Assembly: GCA_040506775.1 (NCBI GenBank)
Contig: JBEVWC010000005.1
Span: 29,823 to 93,822 of the forward strand
Direction: 5' to 3'
Length of the DNA: 64,000 bases
Origin: Thiodiazotropha sp040506775
Lineage (GTDB): Bacteria; Pseudomonadota; Gammaproteobacteria; Chromatiales; Chromatiaceae
A program made the position numbers and the translations under genes. Positions 27,446-36,351 of the stretch are shown piece by piece. The notes under the pieces were generated by a model, which made no database searches, was not told where the DNA came from, and was given only the letters and a program-made list of their open reading frames with translations. The stretch's first letter is position 1. Each line of letters opens with the position of its first letter.

Positions 27446-27526
27446 GTTTGAATTTTGAATTTTGAATTTTGAGTTTTGAGTTTTGAGTTTTGAATTTTGA
27501 GTTTTGAGTTTTGAGTTTTGAGTTGA
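27446..27526. repeat. Tandem 7-bp repeats TTTTGAR
   Basis: About eleven head-to-tail copies of a 7-base unit TTTTGAA or TTTTGAG run directly after the methyltransferase stop. They are irregular at the edges and flanked by the repeat family of 27952-28090. Confidence 0.85.
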
Positions 27527-27642
27527 GGAGTTCGCTGCGCTCACGGTTTTGTTGTTTACCCCTCTCCCTGGCCCACTCCCGCAAGGGGAGAGGGGATTCA
27601 CGGATCAGGGTTCGGTAGTAAACAGCCAGCTCCCGAGGGATG

Positions 27643-27790
27643 TTCCCGGGTTCCGCTGCGCTGCACCCGGGCTAGGTTTTTCGGGACACATGGGAATTTC
27701 AAGAGGAGTGAGCCTTACCCGGGATGCGGTAGAAGGCAAAGCACTGCGGGATGATGTAAAACGCTCCAAACACTTCCCTGCTCCCCGTGT
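27643..27790. repeat. CCCGGGTTCCG-type dispersed repeat, copy 1
   Basis: Begins with a palindrome (TTCCCGGGTTCCGCTGCGCTG, then CACCCGGGCTA) and contains GGGACACA and a GC-rich tail. A second, diverged copy lies at 50053-50180, with shared blocks in the same order. Confidence 0.65.
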
Positions 27791-27836
27791 TCGAAGATCA
27801 ATGCAGGCTGCCGTTGTTGAATTTTGACCTCAAGAC

Positions 27837-27947
27837 CTCGTTCCCACGCTCTGCGTGGGAATGCGTACCCACCCCTGTCTGTACTCATCACTATTGTCTG
27901 CTCCGATTGACCGAGATATGCGTTCCCACGCAGAGCATGGGAACGAG
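27837..27947. repeat. Repeat family A (paired REP-like palindromes), copy 1
   Basis: A 111-bp unit whose ends are inverted, near-perfect palindromes (CTCGTTCCCACGCTCTGC... and ...GCAGAGCATGGGAACGAG). Related units are at 44513, 46358 and 49857, plus a half unit at 34483. Confidence 0.8.
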
Positions 27948-27951
27948 GGGG

Positions 27952-28090
27952 GAGTTTTGAGTTGAGGAGTTCGCTGGGCTCACGGTTTTGTTGCTTATGC
28001 CTATCCCTGGCCCTCTCCCCGCGCGGGAGAGGGCCAGGGATAGGGTGATATAAAAACAGTGAGCGCAGCGAACTCCGCAACTCAAAACTC
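27952..28090. repeat. Long imperfect palindrome at contig edge
   Basis: About 140 bp with inverted arms (GAGTTTTGAGTTGAGGAG side and CAACTCAAAACTC side) around a perfect 17-bp inner stem (28003-28019 with 28025-28041). A shorter relative of the left arm lies at 27516-27600. Confidence 0.75.
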
Positions 28091-28113
28091 ATAACTAAAA
28101 ACTCAACACTCCA

Positions 28114-28213
28114 NNNNNNNNNNNNNNNNNNNNNNNNNNNNNNNNNNNNNNNNNNNNNNNNNNNNNNNNNNNNNNNNNNNNNNNNNNNNNNNNNNNNNNN
28201 NNNNNNNNNNNNN
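28114..28213. other. Assembly gap of 100 N
   Basis: Exactly 100 ambiguous bases. The 91 bases before the gap (28023-28113) are identical to the 91 bases after it (28214-28304), so the true join is probably an overlap. Nothing can be said about sequence inside the gap. Confidence 0.98.
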
Positions 28214-28401
28214 GCGGGAGAGGGCCAGGGATAGGGTGATATAAAAACAGTGAGCGCAGCGAACTCCGCAACTCAAAACTCATAACTAAAAACTCAACAC
28301 TCCATTCAGTCTGTTCTCGACAGGAACTGATGCTGACTGATGTCTGTCAGGTCAAACTAAATAGAATCGGAGGGTTTGGATATTCGGGTTAAGATAACGC
28401 T

Positions 28402-29928
28402 ATGAGTCAGCAAACCAGGCAGAAAGATCTAACCCGTGGCGGTCGTTTGGCCAAGAACGTGGTTTGGAATCTGGTCAGCGTGGGTGTGCCTTTCCTGGTC
28501 GCGCTGGTGACCATTCCAATCCTGATTGATGAGATCGGCACCGAGCGATTCGGTTTGCTCGCCATCAGCTGGATGTTTGTCGGATACTTCAGTCTGTTCG
28601 ATTTTGGCTTGGGACGCGCGTTGACGGTACTGGTGGCCCGATTCCTGGGTGAGGGTCGGGAGACGGAGATCCCGACGTTGATCTGGACAGCACTCAGTCT
28701 GATGCTGGTGTTGGGGGTGTTCGGTTTTGGCGTGATCCTGCTGCTGTCTCCCTGGCTGGTGGGGGAGGTGCTGAATGTGCCGGCTGAACTGCATGAGGAA
28801 TCCCTCAAGGCCTTCTACCTGCTCTCCCTGTCGATTCCACTGGTGATTGCCACCGTGGGTTTGCGCGGAGTGATTGCCGCTTACCAGCGCTTCGACCTGC
28901 TGACCGCAATCCGCATCCCGATGGGGATACTCACATTCCTTGGTCCGGTGGCGGTGCTGCCTTTTTCAAACAGCCTCTACCCGATCGTGGGGGTGTTGGT
29001 AGGGGGACGTTTTCTCGCCACCCTGGCGCACCTGTGGTTGATGTTCCGGATCATTCCCGAGGTCCGCCAGGACTACCGGATCGATCGGCTGCAGATTCGC
29101 CCGTTACTCGGGTTCGGTGGCTGGATGACGGTCAGCAACATGGTGGTGCCGTTGATGGTTTCGATGGATCGCTTCGTGATCGGTGCTGTGCTGACCGTTA
29201 CCGCAGTGGCCTATTACACCACGCCTTATGAGATCGTCTCGCGCCTGCTGATCATTCCCAGCGCCTTCGTGGCGGTGCTGCTTCCGGCCCAGTCCACTAC
29301 CCTGGCCCGGGGCGGATCCGAGGACCGGATGCATTCGGCGCGATTGTTCGTCAAAGGACTCGACTACATTGCCATGGCGCTGTTTCCCCTGGTGCTGATC
29401 ATGGTGGCCTTCGCCTATGACGGTCTGAATCTGTGGGTCGGTGCGGAGTTCGCGGAAAACGGTTACCGGGTGATGCAATGGCTCGGGGTGGGGGTGTTTT
29501 TTTATGGTCTCTCCCTGGTGCCGTTCTCCCTGGTTCAGTCGGCGGGGCACCCGGACTGGTCGGCGAAACTGCATCTGGCGGAACTGCCGGTCTATCTCGC
29601 GGCCCTGTGGTGGGCGTTGCATGAATACGGAATTCTGGGTGCCGCGGTGGTCTGGACTCTGAGAACCTTCGTCGATGCGCTGGCGCTGTACGTTATGGTG
29701 TGGCTGTTGATTCCGGAGTGCCGGGATTCGGCGGGGCGATTTGCCTGGGCTCTGGGGGCGGCGGTGGGACTGTTCCTGTTGACCGCTCAGGTTGATGGAC
29801 TGGCGACGAAGCTCGTCTATTGCTCGGTAGTGCTGGGAGGATTCGTCTGGGTGGCCTGGCGCCATGGTCTGCATCAGCGGGAACGGGACTGGGTTATGCG
29901 CGGACTGCGCCTGGGGAAGGGGACTTGA
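28402..29928 (+). CDS. Wzx-type oligosaccharide flippase
   Basis: A 508-residue membrane protein with about fourteen hydrophobic helices, of the MATE-like flippase group that moves undecaprenyl-linked glycan units across the inner membrane. It begins with a polar N terminus and GGRLAKNVVWNLVSVGVPFLVALVTIPILI, and has the typical ERFGLLAISWM and FDFGLGRAL early loops. It starts a run of six co-directional glycan genes. Its TGA overlaps the TTG start of the next glycosyltransferase. The Wzm/Wzt exporter at 15-17 kb is a separate route. No polymerase Wzy is recognised in this window. Confidence 0.85.
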   Translation: MSQQTRQKDLTRGGRLAKNVVWNLVSVGVPFLVALVTIPILIDEIGTERFGLLAISWMFVGYFSLFDFGLGRALTVLVARFLGEGRETEIPTLIWTALSLMLVLGVFGFGVILLLSPWLVGEVLNVPAELHEESLKAFYLLSLSIPLVIATVGLRGVIAAYQRFDLLTAIRIPMGILTFLGPVAVLPFSNSLYPIVGVLVGGRFLATLAHLWLMFRIIPEVRQDYRIDRLQIRPLLGFGGWMTVSNMVVPLMVSMDRFVIGAVLTVTAVAYYTTPYEIVSRLLIIPSAFVAVLLPAQSTTLARGGSEDRMHSARLFVKGLDYIAMALFPLVLIMVAFAYDGLNLWVGAEFAENGYRVMQWLGVGVFFYGLSLVPFSLVQSAGHPDWSAKLHLAELPVYLAALWWALHEYGILGAAVVWTLRTFVDALALYVMVWLLIPECRDSAGRFAWALGAAVGLFLLTAQVDGLATKLVYCSVVLGGFVWVAWRHGLHQRERDWVMRGLRLGKGT

Positions 29929-31007
29929 AGCTCAAGGTTCTGCTGTTGTGCCGTTATCCCCGGCTAGGCGCCAGCAGTCGCCTGCGCTCCTATCAGTATC
30001 TGCCACTGCTCGCGGAGGCCGGCATCGATGTCACGGTTTTACCTCTGTTCGATGAGGCCTATCTGCAGCGTTTCTATGCTACGGGCGCCAAGCGCCCCAG
30101 TGATCTTGCGCGTGCCTACCTGGTTCGCCTGAGGCAGCTCCTCAGGGTGAAACGTTACGACCTGGTCTGGCTGGAGAAAGAGCTGTTTCCGTGGATGCCT
30201 GCATGGTTTGAGTGCGGCTTGCGGCGCTTGGGTGTGCCCTACCTGGTCGATTACGACGATGCGATCTTTCATCGCTATGATCAGTCTTCATCCGCATGGG
30301 TGCGCAGATTACTGGGACACAAGATCGACCGGGTCATGGCCTGCGCGACCCTGGTGACGGCCGGCAACGCCTACCTGGCCGAGCGGGCGAAGCGTGCAGG
30401 CGCCCGGGATGTGCGCATACTGCCCACCGTGGTCGATATCACCCGCTATCCGCTGAAGCAGCATCACCAACGGAATGAACTCACCATCGGCTGGATCGGA
30501 TCACCGAGCACGGCCGGGTATCTGGAACTGATCCGGGAGCCGCTCGCCCGGCTGGCCGGTGAACATCGTTTGCGGCTCTTGATCATTGGCGCCGATGCCC
30601 TGACCATACCGGGGGTCGAAGTCGAGGCGCTGCCCTGGTCCGAAGAGCGGGAGGCGGAATTGATCCGGCAATGCGATGTGGGAGTCATGCCCTTGAAAGA
30701 TGATCTGTGGGAGCGCGGTAAGTGCGGTTACAAACTGATTCAGTACCTGGCCAGCGGCCTGCCTGTGGTGGCTTCGCCGGTGGGGGTGAACCGGGAGATT
30801 GTGGAGCCCGGGGTAAACGGTTATCTGGCGGACTCGGATCCGGCCTGGGAAGCGGCGTTCACCCGCTTGATCGGCCAGCCGCAACTGCGCCGGGATCTGG
30901 GACTCATGGGGCGTGATAAAGTGCAACGGCAGTATGCCCTGGATGTGACGGCGCCGCTGTTGATCGAAGCGCTTCAGCAGGCCGCGAACGCCACGAGAGT
31001 GAACTAG
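29925..31007 (+). CDS. Family 4 glycosyltransferase
   Basis: A 360-residue GT4 (GT-B fold) enzyme. The N-terminal half has YPRLGASSRLRSYQYLPLL and the C-terminal half has GWIGSPSTAGYL, LLIIGADA and YKLIQYLASGLPVVASPVGVN with E in the GREIVEPGVNG-like region. The start is TTG at 29925, overlapping the flippase stop and preceded by GGGGA; an upstream in-frame ATG would lie deep inside the flippase gene. The protein ends immediately at a MITE-like element whose first base overlaps its stop codon. Substrates unknown. Confidence 0.88.
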   Translation: MKLKVLLLCRYPRLGASSRLRSYQYLPLLAEAGIDVTVLPLFDEAYLQRFYATGAKRPSDLARAYLVRLRQLLRVKRYDLVWLEKELFPWMPAWFECGLRRLGVPYLVDYDDAIFHRYDQSSSAWVRRLLGHKIDRVMACATLVTAGNAYLAERAKRAGARDVRILPTVVDITRYPLKQHHQRNELTIGWIGSPSTAGYLELIREPLARLAGEHRLRLLIIGADALTIPGVEVEALPWSEEREAELIRQCDVGVMPLKDDLWERGKCGYKLIQYLASGLPVVASPVGVNREIVEPGVNGYLADSDPAWEAAFTRLIGQPQLRRDLGLMGRDKVQRQYALDVTAPLLIEALQQAANATRVN

Positions 31008-31242
31008 TGCAGTGTCCTATATAAATCATATATTTAGACGAGGCCTATCCTGAGATGGCGTATAAATCACATCGCTCGCCCTCCGGGAAGCCACTCAAGC
31101 CACGATTGCCGCGTTGCAGCCCTTGGAAAGGGAATAGCCATTCCCTGCGGGCTGTGCCCCGAAGGAAATGCCCTTGGGGTACGCCTTGCACTCGCGGCTT
31201 GAGTGGCTTTCTAAATACATGATTTATATAGGACACTACACT
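31006..31242. mobile_element. MITE-like element with 33-bp terminal inverted repeats
   Basis: Ends AGTGCAGTGTCCTATATAAA... and the inverse match with 31 of 33 identical bases; total 237 bp. No transposase is encoded. The inner part carries a second inverted block (AAGCCACTCAAGCC at both sides). Its left end overlaps the stop codon of one glycosyltransferase gene and its right end lies 4 bases before the start of the next. No clear target duplication is visible. Confidence 0.75.
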
Positions 31243-31246
31243 GGCG

Positions 31247-32383
31247 ATGTCGGATCATGACCGTTTGATTTTGTTCGTAGTCAACGACGCGGGCTTTTTC
31301 CTCTCCCACCGTTTGCCTCTGGCGCTGGCCGCGCGTGACTTCGGTTTCCGTGTATGTGTGGCCACCCCTCCGGGTGACGGGGTGGAGCAGATCGAGGCGG
31401 AGGGCCTGCTGCACTACGCCTTGCCCCTGTCCCGCAGTGGCGCCAATCCGTTTGCCGAACTGATGACCATCCGGGAACTCTACAAGCTCTACCGCAATCT
31501 GCGCCCGAGCCTGGTGCATCATGTCACCATCAAACCCGTACTCTATGGCACCCTGGCGGCACGTCTGGCGAAGGTGCCCGCGGTGGTCAACGCCATTTCG
31601 GGGTTGGGTTTCGTATTCCTCGCCCAGGGCTGGTTCAGCGCCCTGGCCCGTGCCGCGGTGCTCAACAGCTACCGTTGGCTGTTCTCCCGGGCGGGTCTGT
31701 GGGTCATCGTGCAGAACCGGGATGACTACCGCTACCTGCTGGATGAGGAGTGTCTGAGCCAGGAGCAGCTCGAGCTGATCCGGGGATCCGGAGTGGATCT
31801 GAAACACTTCACTCTGCGCCCGGAACCCGAGCAAGTCCCACTCGTGGTGTTGCCCGCGCGGATGCTCTGGGACAAGGGGGTGGGGGAGTTCGTGGCCGCG
31901 GCCCATAGTCTGAAACATCAGGGCGTGCAGGCGCGCTTTGCCCTGGTGGGCGGCATCGACCCGAACAATCCGGAATCGGTCCCGGCGCGTCAGCTGGCGG
32001 ACTGGGCGCGGGACCGGGATATCGAATGGTGGGGGAATCGTCAGGACATGGCCGAGGTGTTCAGCCAGGCCAACATCATCTGTCTGCCTTCCTACCGGGA
32101 GGGATTGCCCAAGGTATTGCTGGAAGCAGCGGCCAGTGGCCGTGCCATCGTGACCACGGACGTGCCGGGTTGCCGGGAGGTGGTCACGGAAGGGGACAAT
32201 GGCCTTCTGGTGCCGGCCCGTGAGAGCGAACCCCTGGCCGAAGCCCTCAAACAGCTGATCCAGCAACCTCAGCTACGCCAGACCATGGGACAGAAAAGCC
32301 GGACCCTGGCTGAGCAGGAATTCTCCGTCGACCGGGTGGTGGCCCAGCATATGTCGATCTATCGGCGGGCCCTGGAACTGTGA
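31247..32383 (+). CDS. Family 4 glycosyltransferase
   Basis: A 378-residue GT4 enzyme with FVVNDAGFFLSHRLPLA at the start, GLGFVFLAQGW mid-domain, and VVLPARMLWDKGVGEFV and CLPSYREGLPKVLLEAAASGR in the C-terminal half, the last holding the E-x7-E-like donor site. It resembles WbnK- and WbpH-type transferases that act on undecaprenyl-linked sugars in O-antigen synthesis. The ATG at 31247 is preceded only by the end of the MITE-like element, with no visible ribosome site. GTGA overlap links it to the epimerase gene downstream. Confidence 0.9.
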   Translation: MSDHDRLILFVVNDAGFFLSHRLPLALAARDFGFRVCVATPPGDGVEQIEAEGLLHYALPLSRSGANPFAELMTIRELYKLYRNLRPSLVHHVTIKPVLYGTLAARLAKVPAVVNAISGLGFVFLAQGWFSALARAAVLNSYRWLFSRAGLWVIVQNRDDYRYLLDEECLSQEQLELIRGSGVDLKHFTLRPEPEQVPLVVLPARMLWDKGVGEFVAAAHSLKHQGVQARFALVGGIDPNNPESVPARQLADWARDRDIEWWGNRQDMAEVFSQANIICLPSYREGLPKVLLEAAASGRAIVTTDVPGCREVVTEGDNGLLVPARESEPLAEALKQLIQQPQLRQTMGQKSRTLAEQEFSVDRVVAQHMSIYRRALEL

Positions 32384-33327
32384 GCCGCCTGCTGGTCACC
32401 GGGGCTAACGGTTTTGTCGGCCGTCAGCTATGTCCTGACCTGGTGACCCGGGGTCATGAGATAAGGGCGGCCCTGCGCCGGGTTGAGCCGGGTGGTCCGG
32501 TCGCCGATCAGGTGGCGGTGGGTGACATCGATGGCAACACCGACTGGGGCGCCGCCCTCGAGGGGGTGGAGGCGGTGATTCATCTGGCCGGTCGCGCTCA
32601 TGTGATGCAGGAGACCACGGACGATCCCCTGGGTTTGTATCGTCAGGTGAATGTGGCGGGCAGTCGGCGACTGGCGCAACAGGCCGCCGCTGCGGGGGTG
32701 CGTCGATTGATCTATCTGAGCAGTATCAAGGTGAATGGAGAGCGAACCGGGGAGCGTCCGTTTCGCGAGACGGATACCCCGGCGCCGGAAGATGCCTACG
32801 GTATCTCAAAGTGGGAGGCTGAGCAGGCATTGCAGGATGTCGCCGCGAAAACCGGCCTGGAACTGGTGATCCTGCGTCCGGTGCTGATCTATGGGCCCGG
32901 GGTCAAGGGAAACCTGCTGCGTCTCAGCGGGCTGATCCGCAGGGGTATTCCCCTGCCTTTGAAATCGGTGCACAACCGGCGCAGTCTGCTGGGTATGGGT
33001 AACCTGCTCGATTTTCTGCATCTCTGCCTGACCCATCCGGCAGCGGCCGGTGAGGTTTTCCTGGTATCCGACGGGATAGATCTCTCCACACCCCAGTTGA
33101 TCCGTGAGATGTCCGAGGCCATGGGGCTAAAGCCGAGACTCTGGCCCTTCCCGACGATTTTACTGAGTGGGCTTGCCGGACTGCTTGGTCGTTCCGCGGA
33201 GGTGGAACGGCTGTGCGGCAACCTGCAGGTGGATATCGGCAAGAGCGCCCGGCTGCTGGGCTGGCATCCAGGCATCCCGGTGGTGGACGGGTTAAGGGCG
33301 ATGCTGCAGGCCGGGGATTCGCAATGA
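32380..33327 (+). CDS. NAD-dependent sugar epimerase/dehydratase
   Basis: A 315-residue extended short-chain dehydrogenase. The NAD-binding motif is VTGANGFVGRQL (residues 6-17, Gly-x-x-Gly-x-x-Gly), with SS at IYLSSIKV and the catalytic Y-x-x-x-K as YGISKWEAE. LRPVLIYGPG follows. It resembles the WbpV/WbpK and GalE-like enzymes found in O-antigen loci, and its likely job is making an activated hexose or 6-deoxyhexose. The stop and start overlaps with both neighbours (GTGA and ATGA) show a tightly packed operon. Confidence 0.9.
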   Translation: MSRLLVTGANGFVGRQLCPDLVTRGHEIRAALRRVEPGGPVADQVAVGDIDGNTDWGAALEGVEAVIHLAGRAHVMQETTDDPLGLYRQVNVAGSRRLAQQAAAAGVRRLIYLSSIKVNGERTGERPFRETDTPAPEDAYGISKWEAEQALQDVAAKTGLELVILRPVLIYGPGVKGNLLRLSGLIRRGIPLPLKSVHNRRSLLGMGNLLDFLHLCLTHPAAAGEVFLVSDGIDLSTPQLIREMSEAMGLKPRLWPFPTILLSGLAGLLGRSAEVERLCGNLQVDIGKSARLLGWHPGIPVVDGLRAMLQAGDSQ

Positions 33328-34415
33328 TAGGGCAACTGGCGATCTGGCTCGGAGTCGCAACCGGGGTGTTCCTGTTGTCACTGCTCCTTACGGGTTGGCT
33401 GAGACGCTATGCGCTGCATCGGGGTCTGCTGGATACGCCGAATGCACGCAGTTCCCATATTCAGGTGACTCCCAGGGGCGGAGGACTGGGGTTCGTGCTG
33501 GTCTATCTGGGGTTGATGCTGCTGGTCGGAGTCTATCCGTTGCCAGGTCTTGACCCGCTTCCTCCACTCTTCTGGGCGGTGCTGCCAGGTGCCGGTCTGG
33601 TGGCGCTGATCGGCTTCATCGATGACCACCGGGATCTCTCGGCGAAACTGCGAATCCTGGTGCATCTGCTGGCAGCCAGCTGGGCTGTATGGGTACTGGA
33701 GATACCGCCTGTGCAGATACTCGATGGATCGGTGACAGAGGGTTGGTGGCTCTACCTGCTCGGCGTATTGGCACTGGTCTGGTTGTTGAATCTTTACAAT
33801 TTCATGGACGGCATCGATGGCATTGCCAGTCTCGAGGCCATCTGCGTGCTACTGGGTGCATCCCTGATTCTGCTGATCAACCAGGGTGATCCCAACCAGG
33901 TGGCCTGGCTGCTGTTCCTGGCGGCCGCGGTGACGGGTTTCCTGGTGTGGAACTGGCCTCCGGCGAAGATCTTCATGGGGGATGTGGCGAGTGGATTCCT
34001 CGGTTTCAGCCTGGGGGTGTTCGCCTTGTATACCGCCTGGGGTGAGGCCATTAGCATCTGGAGCTGGATCATTCTGCTGGGGTTGTTCGTGGTGGATGCC
34101 AGCTGGACCCTGCTGATGCGCATGAGCCGGGGTGAGGCCTGGTACAAACCCCATGCCCAGCATGCCTATCAGATCCAGGCGCGACAGGTTCAGGCCATGT
34201 TTCGCGCTCAGGGAGTGGAGTCGAATCAGTCGCGGGCTCTGGCGCACAGGCGGGTGGTGATGCGGGGCGTCCTGATCAATCTGCTCTGGTTGACGCCGCT
34301 TGCCTGGTGCGCGAGCCATTGGCCCGGGATGGGGTTTGGCTTCACGATGCTGGGCTTGGCGCCCCTGGTGCTGGATGTTTGGCGATCAGGCGCGGGGCGG
34401 GAGGATCGTGCTTGA
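33324..34415 (+). CDS. WecA/WbpL-type undecaprenyl-phosphate glycosyl-1-phosphate transferase
   Basis: A 363-residue inner-membrane enzyme of the MraY/WecA family with about ten helices. It would start glycan synthesis by moving a sugar-1-phosphate (often GlcNAc or FucNAc) to undecaprenyl phosphate. Key motifs are DDHRDLSAKLR, NFMDGIDGIAS (Asp pair) and KIFMGDVASGFLGF. WbpL rather than E. coli WecA seems closer because it sits next to an epimerase of the WbpK/V type, but I cannot distinguish them here. ATG 33324 overlaps the epimerase stop. Confidence 0.92.
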   Translation: MIGQLAIWLGVATGVFLLSLLLTGWLRRYALHRGLLDTPNARSSHIQVTPRGGGLGFVLVYLGLMLLVGVYPLPGLDPLPPLFWAVLPGAGLVALIGFIDDHRDLSAKLRILVHLLAASWAVWVLEIPPVQILDGSVTEGWWLYLLGVLALVWLLNLYNFMDGIDGIASLEAICVLLGASLILLINQGDPNQVAWLLFLAAAVTGFLVWNWPPAKIFMGDVASGFLGFSLGVFALYTAWGEAISIWSWIILLGLFVVDASWTLLMRMSRGEAWYKPHAQHAYQIQARQVQAMFRAQGVESNQSRALAHRRVVMRGVLINLLWLTPLAWCASHWPGMGFGFTMLGLAPLVLDVWRSGAGREDRA

Positions 34416-34482
34416 ACCACGGGAATAAGACGTGAATCCGTTAAAGGAATCGATCTTGCGAAGTTAATCAAACCCCAGGGCT

Positions 34483-34510
34483 GCATTCCCATGCAGAGCG
34501 TGGGAACGAG
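34483..34510. repeat. Half copy of repeat family A
   Basis: GCATTCCCATGCAGAGCGTG followed by GGAACGAG matches the right end of the family A units. No matching left end is seen nearby, so it is a solo half. Confidence 0.7.
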
Positions 34511-34586
34511 CTGAAGGCGGAGTGTGGGTATGCACTGAGAAGAAGCGTGGGATCCTGCTGAGCAGCATTCCATTGCTGCAATTGCG

Positions 34587-35534
34587 CTACTGTCGCGGTT
34601 CCGATTCCAGTTTACGCAAGCGGTACTGGATCTCCTCCAGCAGTTTTCGGTTGACGCTCAACAGGTCGGCGATGAAGGCGACCAGGAAGGTCTGGAAGCC
34701 GATGCCCATCATCACGCCGGCCAGCACCACCGACTGGATGTGACCCTGGCCTTCGCCGGCGAAGTAGTAGAAGAGAAAGCGCAGCCCCAGTACCAGGCCG
34801 ACGCTGAAGATGGCCAGGCCCATGGCGAGAAAAAACCGGAACGGCTTGTAGACCACGAAGATGCGCAGGATGGTGATGATCGACTTCTTGATGTAACTGC
34901 TGATGCTCTTGACCAGGCGTGAGGGGCGCAGGTCCTTGTTCACCTCAACGGGTACCGAGGTGACCGCCATCTGTTTCATGCCCGCCTGGATGATGGTCTC
35001 CAGGGTGTAGGTATATTCGTTGAACACATTCAGCTTCATCGCCGCTTCCCGGCTGAAGGCGCGGAATCCGCTGGGTGCGTCCGGAATGTTGGTGTGGCTG
35101 ACCTTGCGCACCACGCTGCTGCCCAGTTGCTGCAGCAGTTTCTTGGTGAAGGAGAAGTGCTCGATCAACTGGATCGGCCGCGCACCGATCACCATGTCTG
35201 CCTTGCCTTCCACGATGGGCCGGGTCAGATCGGGGATGTAGCGGGCATCGTACTGGTTGTCTGCGTCCGTGTTGACGATGACGTCCGCGCCCTGCTTCAC
35301 ACAGGCGTCCAGGCCCAGCATGAAGCCCCGCGCCAGCCCCTGGTTGCGGGTGTAGCCGACGATGTGGTCGACCCCATTTTCCTGTGCGACCCGGCGAGTC
35401 TCATCGGTGCTGCCGTCGTCGATGATCAGCCACTCGACCACGTCGAAACCAGGCACTTCCCGGGGCAGTTCCGCCAAGGCCAGCGCCAGGGTCTTCTCCT
35501 CGTTGTAGCAGGGTATCTGTATGATCAGCTTCAT
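34587..35534 (-). CDS. Family 2 glycosyltransferase with C-terminal membrane helices
   Basis: A 315-residue dolichol-phosphate-mannose-synthase-like (DPM1/GtrB-like) enzyme. The catalytic domain has IQIPCYNEEKTL, IIDDGSTDETR, NTDADNQYDA and FRAFSREAAMKLNV, and two transmembrane helices lie at about residues 230-255 and 265-290. It would load a sugar onto a polyprenyl phosphate. It is on the opposite strand to the glycan operon and faces its end. The ATG at 35534 begins at the usual conserved start. Substrates are unknown. Confidence 0.9.
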   Translation of the reverse strand: MKLIIQIPCYNEEKTLALALAELPREVPGFDVVEWLIIDDGSTDETRRVAQENGVDHIVGYTRNQGLARGFMLGLDACVKQGADVIVNTDADNQYDARYIPDLTRPIVEGKADMVIGARPIQLIEHFSFTKKLLQQLGSSVVRKVSHTNIPDAPSGFRAFSREAAMKLNVFNEYTYTLETIIQAGMKQMAVTSVPVEVNKDLRPSRLVKSISSYIKKSIITILRIFVVYKPFRFFLAMGLAIFSVGLVLGLRFLFYYFAGEGQGHIQSVVLAGVMMGIGFQTFLVAFIADLLSVNRKLLEEIQYRLRKLESEPRQ

Positions 35535-35778
35535 GGTGTTCCTTGAGCGGGCTGTCGAGGTAAAAAATGTTTATAATCCGCCACATGGTACCATTCAGGA
35601 TTTGATCAACCTAGCCGATATATCAAATGTGCCCCACAATCGGGGGTAGACAGGGAGGTGCCAGAGGTTGTGTGGCTGATATCCTTCGGTAATGGCATGG
35701 CGGGACAGGATGAAACGATCATGAAATTGAACGGTTGCCGAATACAAGCTACTTGAATCAGACTGAGTCAGTTGTTCG

Positions 35779-36204
35779 ATGAACGGATCGTTTTACACAG
35801 AAGTTTTTCAGAAAAGCCTGGAGCGGGTGCTCCGCAAAGAGGGCTTTCTGGATGATTTTTACGGTCACTTCATTCAACAGTCAGACGAGATTGCCAGGTT
35901 CTTCGAACACCGGGACATGGATCAGCTGAAGCACAAGCTCAACAGCACCCTGCATACCCTGGTCGAGGTTGCTGAGGGACAGCCTGGCACGGAACTCTAT
36001 ATGGAGATGGTGGGTCGCATTCATAAGCGTCTGGGTGTCGAGGAACGTCATCTGGACATGTGGATTGATGCGCTGTTGAAAACCGTAGCCCGCTACGACG
36101 AGGCCTATGACGAACAGGTGGCCCTTGCCTGGACAGGCATGATCGAGAAGATTGCTGTGCGGATGTATCCCCAGCGATCCCGGCGCAGCGCAGAGGCCGG
36201 TTAA
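35779..36204 (+). CDS. Globin-like protein
   Basis: A 141-residue all-helical protein that looks like a bacterial globin. The block YMEMVGRIHKRLGVEERHLDMWIDALLK resembles helices F to G, with the His in IHKRLGV as the likely proximal haem ligand. The E-helix region is DQLKHKLNSTLHTLVEVAEG. The exact subfamily (sensor-like, protoglobin-like or group I) is not clear. It may bind haem and detect or handle oxygen or nitric oxide, which is inference. It stands alone before leuS. Confidence 0.68.
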   Translation: MNGSFYTEVFQKSLERVLRKEGFLDDFYGHFIQQSDEIARFFEHRDMDQLKHKLNSTLHTLVEVAEGQPGTELYMEMVGRIHKRLGVEERHLDMWIDALLKTVARYDEAYDEQVALAWTGMIEKIAVRMYPQRSRRSAEAG

Positions 36205-36351
36205 GCAAAACCGCCGCTCATTCACTCCCCGTGCGTCATTCATAACACCCTCCTGATTCCAGGACGTCTCCCGCGAGCAAGCCTTTCTGTCCAGGTCTGG
36301 CTGCGGTATCCTTCCGCGATTGAACTCCAACACCAAATTTCGAGCTGAATT

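Noticed and set aside
27446..27526. Tandem TTTTGAR repeats as a CRISPR array
   Set aside because: The unit is 7 bases with no spacers of unique sequence; CRISPR repeats are longer and separated by spacers. No cas gene is seen.
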